Shown: in pieces, positions 17,441 through 25,463 of the stretch
Position numbering within the stretch: position 1 is the first letter of the stretch
Layout of the letters: every line of letters starts with the position of its first letter
The notes under the pieces: model-generated
What the model was told of the DNA's origin: nothing
Seen by the model: the letters and a program-made list of their open reading frames with translations, nothing else
The model's database searches: none
Program-made: the position numbers and the translations under genes
Assembly: GCF_014851865.1 (NCBI RefSeq)
Contig: NZ_JACVAM010000005.1
Span: 124,001-188,000, forward strand
Source of the DNA: Pseudomonas sp. PDM16
Lineage (GTDB): Bacteria; Pseudomonadota; Gammaproteobacteria; Pseudomonadales; Pseudomonadaceae
Length of the DNA stretch: 64,000 bases
Reading direction: 5' to 3'

Positions 17441-18196
17441 CTATTTTGTTCTTCTCAGTAGATAACTATCCATAACCCACCCATTCCTCTCCCGCGCTCC
17501 CGCGCGAGTCTCGGCAATCCGCTCCGCCACCTCATCCAAAGCTCCAGCAATCAAAATCTCATCCGCCGTCCCCACATACGCCCCCCAATAGATATGCAGC
17601 CCCTGCCCAACAAACCGTAGGTAGGTGTCCTTGGCATCGAGCATCACCGCCACACTATCCACGCCTTGCGGCCAGCCCTCGGCCAGCAGGCGGCCGGTGG
17701 TGATTTCCACGGCGCGGCCGATCTGGTTCAGCGGTATGCGATGGCGGGCGGTGAGGGCCTGCAGGCTGGTGATGCCGGGGATCACGTCGTAGCTGAGGTC
17801 GCTGCGCGCGCTAGCGATGGACTCGATGATGCGGATGCTGCTGTCGTACAGAGAGGGGTCGCCCCAGACCATGAAGGCGGCCGTCTCGCCGTCGCTCATC
17901 TGCTCGTCGATCAACTGCTCGAACACCGCCTGCTTGTCGCGGTTCAGCTCGTCCACGCTGGCGCGGTAGTCGGCGGCTTCGCGTTCGCGTTCCGGCTGCT
18001 GGCCCTCGGCGAAGCGCGGGTTGTGGCCTTCGAGGAAGCGCTCGCAGATTTCCCGGCGCAGGGCGTTGAGCTTGTGTTTGGCCGGGCCCTTGTCCATCAG
18101 GAAGATCACATCGCTGCGGCGCAGGGCCTTGATCGCCTGTTGGGTGATGTAGTCCGGGTCGCCGGCGCCGATGCCGACCAGCAGCAGTTCTTTCAT
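17441..18196 (-). CDS. cobF: Precorrin-6A synthase (deacetylating)
   Basis: A 251-residue SAM-dependent methyltransferase of the tetrapyrrole methylase fold. It begins LLVGIGAGDPDYITQQA, the SAM-binding start of the family, and contains FMVWGDPSLYDSS and DVIPGITSLQALTARH in the expected places. CobF is specific to the aerobic pathway: it methylates C1 of precorrin-5 with loss of the acetyl group. Its ATG overlaps the stop of the VWA gene by four bases, placing it last in a chlI-VWA-cobF operon. Confidence 0.94.
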   Translation of the reverse strand: MKELLLVGIGAGDPDYITQQAIKALRRSDVIFLMDKGPAKHKLNALRREICERFLEGHNPRFAEGQQPEREREAADYRASVDELNRDKQAVFEQLIDEQMSDGETAAFMVWGDPSLYDSSIRIIESIASARSDLSYDVIPGITSLQALTARHRIPLNQIGRAVEITTGRLLAEGWPQGVDSVAVMLDAKDTYLRFVGQGLHIYWGAYVGTADEILIAGALDEVAERIAETRAGARERNGWVMDSYLLRRTK

Positions 18197-18960
18197 GGTC
18201 TGTTCCAGGTGGGCGCGCGGCTTGCGGGCGCCAGTTCGTCGATATGGTGGTAGTCGGCGCCCAGCTCAAAGGCCAGCTGGCGGGCGCGGCCGAGGCGGAT
18301 GGGCGCGCGTTCGATGTCCAGCAGCAGGCCGGGGCAGGGTAGCGCGGTAAGCCGCGGCCAGTCGCGCAGGCGGCCGTCGGTGAGCAGCAGTAGGCGCTGT
18401 TGTTCGCCTGGTTTGTGGCGTTGCCGGCGCGCCAGCCAGGGCGTGGCCAGTTGCAGGGCCTCGATGATCGGGGTACCGCCGCCGGCGCCGAGCTGCTGCA
18501 GCCAGGTGTGCAGTTCAGGCGAGGCCTTCTGCCCCTGCCACAGCCAGCGCGGCTGCGCGCCGCCGGCTTCGAGCACGGCCAGGCGTGCGCGCTGGCGGTA
18601 GGCGCTGGCGAACAGCTCGGCGAGCAGACCCTTGGCCTGGGCCAGGGCTCCATGGCGGCGGGTGCTGGCCGAGGCATCGACTATCACCAGCCACAGCTCG
18701 CCCGGGCGCAGGCGGCGGGCGTGCCAGTGCAGGTCGGCGTGGCGACGCGGGCGGCCGTGGGCGAGGGTCGCCGGCCAGTCGATACGTGTGGGCGTGCCGC
18801 TGCCGCGTGCGCCGCTGCGTCCGCCTTGGGCCTGGCCGGGTTGGGGTAGGGCATCCGCGCCTGGGGCCTGGCGTGGGCGGATGCTCAGGGCTTTTTTGGC
18901 CAGGCGGGTGGCTCGCGCCGTTCGCCGACCGCCACGGCCTGTGGCGGCAGCGCCCCCCAC
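18193..18960 (-). CDS. VWA-domain chelatase subunit (ChlD/BchD-like)
   Basis: About 255 residues from a GTG at 18960; the true start may be further in. The first ~80 residues are low-complexity and basic. From ~90 on there is a von Willebrand A domain with the MIDAS metal site DASAST and later GAGGGTPIIEAL and LLLTDGRLRD. This is the arrangement of the D subunit partner of AAA+ chelatase motors. It overlaps the end of chlI by 76 bases and the cobF start by 4. With chlI it probably drives CobN, in place of CobS/CobT, which I do not see here. Confidence 0.8.
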   Translation of the reverse strand: MGGAAATGRGGRRTARATRLAKKALSIRPRQAPGADALPQPGQAQGGRSGARGSGTPTRIDWPATLAHGRPRRHADLHWHARRLRPGELWLVIVDASASTRRHGALAQAKGLLAELFASAYRQRARLAVLEAGGAQPRWLWQGQKASPELHTWLQQLGAGGGTPIIEALQLATPWLARRQRHKPGEQQRLLLLTDGRLRDWPRLTALPCPGLLLDIERAPIRLGRARQLAFELGADYHHIDELAPASRAPTWNRP

Positions 18961-19886
18961 TGGCCTTCGCCCTGGTCTGGTTGTGCTGGCTGCTGTTGCG
19001 ACTGGTTTGGTGCTGGCGGCGGGCTAGCGGCGGGCGGTGTGTGTTCGCGGCGGCGATGGGCGAGGACGAAGGACTCCAGGGCGTCGATGTCCTGCGCTTC
19101 GATCCGGTCGGCGCCACGCCAGGCAGCGTGGGCGCGGGCGCCGCGCAGCCACACCAGGTCGGCGCGCAGGCCGTCGACGGCGGCGGCGAAGCAGCGCTGG
19201 GCGATGGCGTCGAGGCTGGTGTCGTCCAGGGCGATTGCGCTCAGGCGCTGACGGGCATCCATGCAGCGCTGGCGCAGGGCGTCCTGCTCGTTCTGCCACT
19301 GGGCGCGGAAGGCTGCGGGGGCGTCGTCGAAGGCCAGGCGGCGGCGGATGATCTCGGCACGCTGGGCCGGCTCGGGTGTGCCGCCGAGTTGGACCTTGAG
19401 GCCGAAGCGGTCGAGCAGTTGCGGGCGCAGTTCGCCTTCCTCGGGGTTCATGGTGCCGATCAGCACGAAGCGCGCCGGGTGGCTGTGCGACAGGCCATCG
19501 CGCTCGATGTGGTTGATGCCGCTGGCGGCGACGTCGAGCAGCAGATCGACCAGATGGTCGGGCAGCAGGTTGACTTCGTCGACATAGAGCACGCCGCCGT
19601 GGGCATTGGCCAGCACGCCAGGGGAGAAGCGCACGCGGCCCTCGCCGAGCGCGGCATCCAGGTCGAGGGTGCCGACGATGCGTTCCTCGCTGGCGCCCAG
19701 CGGCAGGGTGACAAAGCGCCCGCCGTCTAGCAGGTCGGCCACGCCGCGCGCCAGGGTGGACTTGGCCATACCGCGCGGGCCCTCGATCAGCACGCCGCCC
19801 AGGGCTGGGTCGATGGCGGCCAGGCACAGCGCCAGCTTGAGCTCGTCGGCAGCCACCACGGCGGCCAGGGGGAAATGGGGCTGCAT
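18885..19886 (-). CDS. AAA+ chelatase motor subunit (ChlI/BchI-like)
   Basis: A 333-residue AAA+ ATPase. Walker A is IEGPRGMAKST (~34-44), Walker B GVLYVDEVNLLPDHL (~98), sensor 1 region LIGTMNPEEGELRPQLLDRFG. These are signatures of magnesium-chelatase I subunits. The C-terminal ~50 residues are a Pro/Gln-rich linker. Pseudomonads lack chlorophyll; the setting among cobF, cobN and cobW indicates a role in the cobaltochelatase, powering cobalt insertion by CobN together with the VWA protein. Confidence 0.88.
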   Translation of the reverse strand: MQPHFPLAAVVAADELKLALCLAAIDPALGGVLIEGPRGMAKSTLARGVADLLDGGRFVTLPLGASEERIVGTLDLDAALGEGRVRFSPGVLANAHGGVLYVDEVNLLPDHLVDLLLDVAASGINHIERDGLSHSHPARFVLIGTMNPEEGELRPQLLDRFGLKVQLGGTPEPAQRAEIIRRRLAFDDAPAAFRAQWQNEQDALRQRCMDARQRLSAIALDDTSLDAIAQRCFAAAVDGLRADLVWLRGARAHAAWRGADRIEAQDIDALESFVLAHRRREHTPPAASPPPAPNQSQQQPAQPDQGEGQWGALPPQAVAVGERREPPAWPKKP

Positions 19887-19903
19887 GGCGTTACCTCAAG
19901 TGG

Positions 19904-20044
19904 CGAACCTGTTTACGAGCTTCTGGATTAGAGCCAGACAAGGCAAAAGTGGCCGAGGAAGCGCAATGTACAAGTAGTACATGAGCATTCCGAGGCCGCT
20001 TTTAACGCCGTATGGCCGACAGCCAGGAGGTCGTAAGCAGGTTC
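19904..20044. repeat. Palindromic 141-bp element, copy B
   Basis: The best-preserved copy. Terminal inverted repeats of 22 bases are GAACCTGTTTACGAGCTTCTGG at the left and its near-complement at 20023-20044. The halves continue to pair through AAAAGTGGCCGAGG / CCGAGGCCGCTTTT to an apex TGTAC-AAGTA-GTACA, so the whole element can fold into one long hairpin. No coding capacity; lies between the chlI start and the first aromatic leader ORF. Confidence 0.85.
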
Positions 20045-20105
20045 CAAGGGTTGAAAGGGGGCGGGTTGATCGGTTAGCGTGGCAACCATCGTTTTGGAGA
20101 TCAGC

Positions 20106-20234
20106 ATGTCGTTTCGTCCTTCCCTGAACCGCCTCGTTCGCTCCGCCGCTGTCGGCGTGGCTGGTGTGTGCGCGCAGGTCGAGGCCGTCGCTTATTTCTT
20201 TTATGGGTATTGGTTTAGCCAGCGGCGCGCCTGA
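20106..20234 (+). CDS. Aromatic-rich leader peptide 1 (attenuator)
   Basis: A 42-codon ORF with GGAG six bases before its ATG. It has a basic, Ala/Val-rich start, then near its end the run YFFYGYWFS, seven aromatic residues in nine (three Tyr, three Phe, one Trp), then QRRA and stop. A GC-rich hairpin (20224-20249) overlaps its end and a strong terminator follows at 20284. This is the textbook layout of a leader peptide that couples aromatic aminoacyl-tRNA supply to read-through into the DAHP synthase gene downstream. Function is inferred from layout. Confidence 0.75.
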   Translation: MSFRPSLNRLVRSAAVGVAGVCAQVEAVAYFFYGYWFSQRRA

Positions 20235-20249
20235 TACCCCACAGGCGCC
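20224..20249 (+). promoter_or_regulatory. Pause-like hairpin of the first attenuator
   Basis: GGCG-CG-CCTG pairs with CAGGCGCC (two-base bulge) around ATACCCCA, at the stop codon of leader peptide 1. Its position corresponds to the early pause hairpin in ribosome-mediated attenuators. Confidence 0.45.
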
Positions 20250-20283
20250 CCAGAGCAAAGGGTCGCCACCAGCCAGTTTCACG

Positions 20284-20322
20284 AAACCCCGGTCGGCCAC
20301 CCGACCGGGGTTTTTGTTTTTT
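20284..20322 (+). terminator. Attenuator terminator before DAHP synthase
   Basis: Perfect 13-bp stem AAACCCCGGTCGG / CCGACCGGGGTTT with a CCAC loop, then TTGTTTTTT. It is 49 bases after the stop of leader peptide 1 and 320 bases before the aroG-type start, so it would end transcription unless countered. Confidence 0.9.
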
Positions 20323-20352
20323 CGGCCCACAAGGCCAACAACCAGCGCCTGT

Positions 20353-20475
20353 CGCTGGATGAGCGAGCTAGAGCCAGGCAAGGCGGCGGCCGGTGAGGAA
20401 GCGCAGTGTACGAGTGGTACATGAGCATTCCGAACCAACGCCAACGCAGCCTGGCCGACGCGCAGCCATTCAGCG
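20353..20475. repeat. Palindromic element, copy C
   Basis: Diverged relative of the 19904-20044 element: shares GAGCCAGGCAAGGC, GAGGAAGCGCAGTGTACGAGTGGTACATGAGCATTCCG with apex TGTACGAGTGGTACA, and CAGCCTGGCCGACGCGCAGCC. Ends (CGCTGGATG.. / ..CCATTCAGCG) are complementary. It lies between the first attenuator terminator and the second aromatic leader ORF. Confidence 0.75.
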
Positions 20476-20501
20476 CAGGTGAGAACACAGAGGATCGAAA
20501 C

Positions 20502-20603
20502 ATGACCGCTTACACCGCCTATTACCGCAGCTACCGCAACTCCGCCTGGCGATTTAGCAGCGCTGCCGCGCACCACCGAGATTCCAGTCGAACACCCAGA
20601 TAG
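20502..20603 (+). CDS. Tyrosine-rich leader peptide 2
   Basis: A 33-codon ORF with AGAGGA seven bases before the ATG. It begins MTAYTAYYRSYRNSAWRF: four Tyr codons within ten, then a Trp and a Phe. It ends 45 bases before the DAHP synthase ATG. A small hairpin (GCGTGG-CATGAGA-CCACGC, 20612-20630) sits between, just upstream of the aroG-type ribosome site; no U-run follows, so if it regulates it may act on translation. Role is inferred from composition and position. Confidence 0.6.
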   Translation: MTAYTAYYRSYRNSAWRFSSAAAHHRDSSRTPR

Positions 20604-20648
20604 CGCGCCGCGCGTGGCATGAGACCACGCCGGGCGAGGACCACCGCC

Positions 20649-21722
20649 ATGAATGCTTCCGTTACCGCTCTGCGCGCACAAGCCGTGCCGCCATCCACCA
20701 CTCGCCGCCGCGCAACGCCGCTGCCGAGCCCCTCCGATCTGCGCCAGCGCCTGCCGCTGTCCGCCGCTCTTGCCAGTCAGGTACAGACCCAGCGCGAGGC
20801 CATCCGCGCCGTGCTCGACGGCTCCGACCCGCGCCTGCTGGTCGTCGTCGGCCCCTGTTCCCTGCACGATCCGATTTCCGCCCTCGAATACGCCGACCGC
20901 CTGGCCGCACTGGCCCCCGAGGTGAGCGACCAGCTGCTGCTGGTGATGCGTGCCTACGTCGAGAAACCACGCACCACCATCGGCTGGAAGGGCCTGGTCT
21001 ATGACCCGCAGCTGGACGGCAGCGGCGACATGGCCGGCGGCCTGGAACTGTCGCGCCGGCTGATGCTGGCCATGCTCGAACGCGGCCTGCCAGTGGCCAC
21101 CGAACTGCTGCAACCGCTGGTGGCCGGTTACTTCGACGACCTGCTGGGCTGGGCCGCCATCGGCGCGCGTACCAGCGAATCGCAGGTGCACCGCGAGCTG
21201 GTCAGCGGCCTGGATGTGCCGGTAGGCTTCAAGAACGGTACCGATGGCAGCCTGTCGATTGCCTGCGACGCCATGCGCTCGGCGGCTCACCCGCACCAGC
21301 ACTTCGGCGTGGACGGCCTGGGTCGCCCGGCCTTGGTCGAGACCGACGGCAACCCGGACACCCACCTGGTGCTGCGCGGCGGCCACGGCGGGCCGAACCA
21401 TGATGCGGCCAGCGTGGCCGTGGCGCGGGCGAGCCTGGAGAAGCAGGGCATTGCCGCACGCATCATGGTCGACTGCAGTCACGCCAACAGCGGCAAGAAC
21501 CCGCTGCGCCAGCCGGCGGTGCTGCGCGACGTGCTCGACCAGCGCCTGGCCGGCGACGCCAGCCTGCGCGGGGTGATGCTGGAGAGTCATCTGTTCGATG
21601 GTTGCCAGCCGTTGTCCGCCGAACTGCGCTACGGCGTGTCGATCACCGATGGCTGCCTGGGCTGGAGCGGCACCGAGGCGATGCTGCGCGAGGCGGCCGA
21701 GCGGCTGCGGGTGGGGCGCTGA
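20649..21722 (+). CDS. 3-deoxy-7-phosphoheptulonate synthase (DAHP synthase, class I)
   Basis: A 357-residue enzyme for the first step of the shikimate pathway, condensing PEP and erythrose-4-phosphate. Recognisable blocks are VVVGPCSLHDP, MRAYVEKPRTTIGWKG, GARTSESQVHRELVSGL, VGFKNGTDG and MVDCSHANSGKNP, with metal and substrate ligands intact. It is of the AroF/G/H type. The two leader ORFs upstream suggest control by aromatic amino acids. It interrupts a cobalamin region, facing cobN with a 5-base gap. Confidence 0.94.
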   Translation: MNASVTALRAQAVPPSTTRRRATPLPSPSDLRQRLPLSAALASQVQTQREAIRAVLDGSDPRLLVVVGPCSLHDPISALEYADRLAALAPEVSDQLLLVMRAYVEKPRTTIGWKGLVYDPQLDGSGDMAGGLELSRRLMLAMLERGLPVATELLQPLVAGYFDDLLGWAAIGARTSESQVHRELVSGLDVPVGFKNGTDGSLSIACDAMRSAAHPHQHFGVDGLGRPALVETDGNPDTHLVLRGGHGGPNHDAASVAVARASLEKQGIAARIMVDCSHANSGKNPLRQPAVLRDVLDQRLAGDASLRGVMLESHLFDGCQPLSAELRYGVSITDGCLGWSGTEAMLREAAERLRVGR

Positions 21723-21727
21723 GGGCA

Positions 21728-24700
21728 TCAGGACTCCTCCGCATCCAGCAGCAGGTTTTCCAGCGCCGCCTGGTACTCGCCGGGCTGCTGCCAGAGGCCG
21801 CGCTGCTGGGCCTCCAGCAGGCGTTCGAGCATGTCCTGCAGGGCGCCGGGGTTGTGCTGCTGGATGAAGTCGCGGGTGTCCTTGTCCAGCAGGTAGGCAT
21901 CGGCCAGCAGGGCGTACTGGTGGTCGTCGACCAGCTCGCTGGTGGCGTCGAAGCCGAACAGGTAGTCGACCGTGGCGGCCAGCTCGAAGGCGCCCTTGTA
22001 GCCGTGGCGCTTCATTCCGGCGATCCACTTGGGGTTTACCGCGCGGGCGCGCACCACGCGGCCGAGTTCTTCCTTGAGCGTGCGGATGCGTGGATTGTCC
22101 GGCTGGCTGCTGTCGCCGAAGTAGCTGGCGGCCTTGGCGCCGCGTAGGGTCTCGACTGCCGCCAGCATGCCGCCCTGGAACTGGTAGTAGTCGTTGGAAT
22201 CGAGGATGTCGTGCTCGCGGTTGTCCTGGTTGTGCAGCACCGCCTGTAGCTGCTGCAAGCGTTCGGCGAACTGCGCGCGAGCCGGCAGGCCCTCGGCGCC
22301 CTGGCCGTAGGCGTAACCGCCCCAGTTCAGGTACACCTCGGCCAGGTCCGCGCGGGTCTGCCACAGGCGTTCTTCCACCGCGTTCTGGATGCCGGCGCCA
22401 TAGGCGCCCGGCTTGGCGCCGAAGATGCGCCAGCCGGCTTGGCGCCGTGCCTCGACCGGGTCTAGCCCCTGGTCCTGATGGCTCAGGGTCTCCTGCCAGA
22501 CACGCGCGGCCAGCGGGTTCTTATCTTCCGGCTCGTCCAGCTCGGCCACCGCCTGCACAGCCGTATCGAACAGGCGGATCAGGTTGGCGAAGGCGTCGCG
22601 GAAGAAGCCGGACACGCGCAGAGTCACGTCCACCCTTGGGCGGCCAAGTTGTTCCAGTGGCAGCACCTCGATGCGCTCGACTCGCTGGCTGCCGGGCTGC
22701 CATACCGGGCGCACGCCGAGCAGGGCCAGGGCCTGGGCGATGTCGTCGCCACCGGTGCGCATGGTCGCCGTGCCCCACACCGACAGGCCCAGGCGCTGCA
22801 GATGCTCGCCCTCGTCCTGCAGGTGGCGTTCGAGCAGGCGCTCGGCGCTCTGCACGCCGATGCGCCAGGCGGTGGGCGTGGGCAGGTGGCGCACGTCCAC
22901 CGAATAGAAGTTGCGACCGGTGGGTAGCACGTCCAGGCGCCCGCGACTCGGTGCGCCACTCGGCCCCGGCGGTACGAAACGGCCTTTAAGCGCGGCGAGC
23001 AGGCCGTTCATTTCGGCGCCACCGCAGGCGTCCAGCAGCGGGGCGATATGGCTGCGCAGCTCGTTCAGGACCTCGGCGCTGGCCGGGCCAGGGGCTGAGG
23101 ATTCGAGCTGTTCGATCAGCTGCAGAGCCAGCAGCTCCAGGCGCTCGCGGGTATCGCCACGGCTGCGCCAGGGCTCATCGCTGAGTGCTTGCAGGCAATC
23201 CGGGCGCGGGCCGTCCCAGGGCTCGGCCGGCTCGCCGCCGAGCGGGTCGAAGTCCAGCTCAAGGTCCTGGGCAAGGGCGCGTAGCAGGCTGGCGTGCCGG
23301 CCATGGCCGTCGCCGCGCGGGATGCGTACCAGCGACAGCAGAGTGTCGCGGCGCAGGCGCCCGCTCGGCGACTCGCCGAAGCAGTGCAGGCCGTCGCGGA
23401 TCTGCGACTCCTTGAGGTCGCACAGGTAGGCGTCCAGCTGCGGCAGCCAGCTGTCTGGGTCGTCGTTGACCTGCAGGCCCAGCTCGCGGTCGAGGCTGGC
23501 CTCGCGCACCTTGCGCTGGATCTCGCTGCGCAGCTCCAGGGCGCGGCGCGGGTCGAGCTGGCTGGCCTCGTAGTACTCGTCGGCCAGACGCTCCAGGTCG
23601 CGCAGCGGGCCGTAGCTCTCGGCGCGGGTCAGCGGCGGCATCAAATGATCGAGAATCACCGCCTGGGTGCGGCGCTTGGCCTGGGCGCCCTCGCCGGGGT
23701 CGTTGACGATAAAGGGGTAGAGGTTGGGCAGCGGGCCGAGGATCGCGCTCGGCCAGCAGGCCTCGGACAGGCCGACGCTCTTGCCCGGCAGCCACTCCAG
23801 GTTGCCGTGCTTGCCGACATGGATCAGCGCGTCGGCGGCGAACGCCGTGCGCAGCCAGCAGTAGAAGGCCAGGTAGCCATGTGGCGGCACCAGGTCCGGG
23901 TCGTGGTACACCGCCGCGGCGTCCAGCTGGTAGCCGCGCGCCGGCTGGATGCCGACGAAGGTCAGGCCGAAGCGCAGGCCGGCGATCATCAGGCGACCGC
24001 TGCGGTACATCGGGTCCTGCTCGGGTGGGCCCCAGCGCTCCAGCACGTCGCGCTGGTTGGCCGCGGGCAGGCTGGCGAACCAGCGCCGGTAGTCGTCCAG
24101 CGCCAGGCTCTGGGCGCAGGGGCGCTGATCGAGGTTGTCCAGATCGTTGGTCACGCCGCCGAGCAGCTGGTGGATCAGAGCGGTACCGTCGTTCGGCAGG
24201 CTGTCGGTCGGGTAACCCTGCTGCTGCAGGGCGCGCAGGATATTCAGCGCGGCAGCCGGGGTGTCCAGGCCGACGCCGTTGCCGATGCGGCCGTCGCGGG
24301 TCGGGTAGTTGGCCAGGATCAGCGCGACGCGCTTGTCGGCGTTGGCCTTGGCCGCAAGCCGAGTCCAGCGCAGGGCCAGCTCGGCGACGAAGTCCATACC
24401 CGGCAGGTGTGGGCGGTAGCGCACCACATCGCTCTGGCTGCGCTCGCTGCGTGCGGCCACGCCCTTGAAGCTGATCGGCCGGGTGATCAGGCGGCCGTCC
24501 AGTTCGGGCAGGGCGATGTGCATGGCCAGGTCGCGGGGGCCCAGGCCCTGGGCGCTGGCCTGCCATTGCTCCTCGCTATCGAGGGCGCAGAGTGCCTGCA
24601 GCACCGGCACGTCGCGGCGGAATGGCCGTTCCTGCGGCGATTCCGGGTTGGACTGGGCGAAGCCGGTAGTGTTGAGGATCACCGCCGCCTCGGTCTCGTC

Positions 24701-25462
24701 CAGCCAGGTCTCGACCTGGGCCAGGCACTCGGCTTCCTTGAGGCTGGCCACGGCAATTGGCAGCGGGTTGAGGCCCTGGGCCTGCAGGCGCTGGCAGAAG
24801 GTATCGACGAAGGCGGTGTTCCCGGCCTGCACCTGGGCGCGATAGAACAGCAGCGCCGCCACGGGCCAGCCCGGTTGCCAGCCGGCGCGCCAGTGCTCCA
24901 GGGTTGCCTCGCCATGCAGTGGGTGGTGGATCAGCGTACGCGGCAGGGCGCGCGGCTCGCTCCACGGGTAGTCGCGCTGCAGCCAGCGGCTGGCGATATG
25001 GCGCAGCAGGTGGCGGGCGTTGTCCGCGCCGCCCTGGCGCAGGTACTGCCACAGGCGCTGGCTGTCCTCGCTCGGCACATTGCTCAGCGTGGTCAGCTCG
25101 GGATCGGGGCTGTCGTCGCCGGGCACCAGAATGATCTTGGCGCCCAGGCGGCCCAGCTCGACCAGACGCTCGATGCCGTAGCGCCAGTAGCTGACGCCGC
25201 CATGTACCGAGATCAGGATGACTTTGGCGTGGCGCAGCACTTGCTCGACGTAGAAGTCCACGGAAGCGTGGTTGGGCAGCTGCGCCGGGCTGGCCAGGCG
25301 CAGGCTGGGGAAGTCCTCGGGCAGCTCGCGCGCCACCTCGGCCAGCAGCGACAGATGCGAGTCGCCGGTGCAGAGGATCACCAGCTCGGCCGGGGTCTGG
25401 CCGAGGTCGGCGATGCTGTCGGCCGGCAGGGTGACGCCGGCCTGGGCGCGCAGCAGGTGCAT
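21728..25462 (-). CDS. cobN: Aerobic cobaltochelatase subunit CobN
   Basis: A 1244-residue protein, normal length for CobN/ChlH, the tetrapyrrole-binding subunit that inserts cobalt into hydrogenobyrinic acid a,c-diamide. Seen in order: an N-terminal flavodoxin-like part (ISVHGGVSYWRYGIERL), LILANYPTRDGRIGNGVGLDTP, DALIHVGKHGNLEWLPGKSVGLSE, and the late region VRVSGFFRDAFANLIRLFD and SRIFGAKPGAYGAGI-like RIFGAKPGAYGAGI. Its start follows the cobW stop by one base, so both are on one riboswitch-controlled transcript. Confidence 0.95.
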   Translation of the reverse strand: MHLLRAQAGVTLPADSIADLGQTPAELVILCTGDSHLSLLAEVARELPEDFPSLRLASPAQLPNHASVDFYVEQVLRHAKVILISVHGGVSYWRYGIERLVELGRLGAKIILVPGDDSPDPELTTLSNVPSEDSQRLWQYLRQGGADNARHLLRHIASRWLQRDYPWSEPRALPRTLIHHPLHGEATLEHWRAGWQPGWPVAALLFYRAQVQAGNTAFVDTFCQRLQAQGLNPLPIAVASLKEAECLAQVETWLDETEAAVILNTTGFAQSNPESPQERPFRRDVPVLQALCALDSEEQWQASAQGLGPRDLAMHIALPELDGRLITRPISFKGVAARSERSQSDVVRYRPHLPGMDFVAELALRWTRLAAKANADKRVALILANYPTRDGRIGNGVGLDTPAAALNILRALQQQGYPTDSLPNDGTALIHQLLGGVTNDLDNLDQRPCAQSLALDDYRRWFASLPAANQRDVLERWGPPEQDPMYRSGRLMIAGLRFGLTFVGIQPARGYQLDAAAVYHDPDLVPPHGYLAFYCWLRTAFAADALIHVGKHGNLEWLPGKSVGLSEACWPSAILGPLPNLYPFIVNDPGEGAQAKRRTQAVILDHLMPPLTRAESYGPLRDLERLADEYYEASQLDPRRALELRSEIQRKVREASLDRELGLQVNDDPDSWLPQLDAYLCDLKESQIRDGLHCFGESPSGRLRRDTLLSLVRIPRGDGHGRHASLLRALAQDLELDFDPLGGEPAEPWDGPRPDCLQALSDEPWRSRGDTRERLELLALQLIEQLESSAPGPASAEVLNELRSHIAPLLDACGGAEMNGLLAALKGRFVPPGPSGAPSRGRLDVLPTGRNFYSVDVRHLPTPTAWRIGVQSAERLLERHLQDEGEHLQRLGLSVWGTATMRTGGDDIAQALALLGVRPVWQPGSQRVERIEVLPLEQLGRPRVDVTLRVSGFFRDAFANLIRLFDTAVQAVAELDEPEDKNPLAARVWQETLSHQDQGLDPVEARRQAGWRIFGAKPGAYGAGIQNAVEERLWQTRADLAEVYLNWGGYAYGQGAEGLPARAQFAERLQQLQAVLHNQDNREHDILDSNDYYQFQGGMLAAVETLRGAKAASYFGDSSQPDNPRIRTLKEELGRVVRARAVNPKWIAGMKRHGYKGAFELAATVDYLFGFDATSELVDDHQYALLADAYLLDKDTRDFIQQHNPGALQDMLERLLEAQQRGLWQQPGEYQAALENLLLDAEES

Positions 25463-25463
25463 G

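Noticed and set aside
20612-20630. Hairpin GCGTGG/CCACGC as a second terminator before the DAHP synthase
   Set aside because: Only six base pairs and no U-run; kept only as a possible translation-level element.
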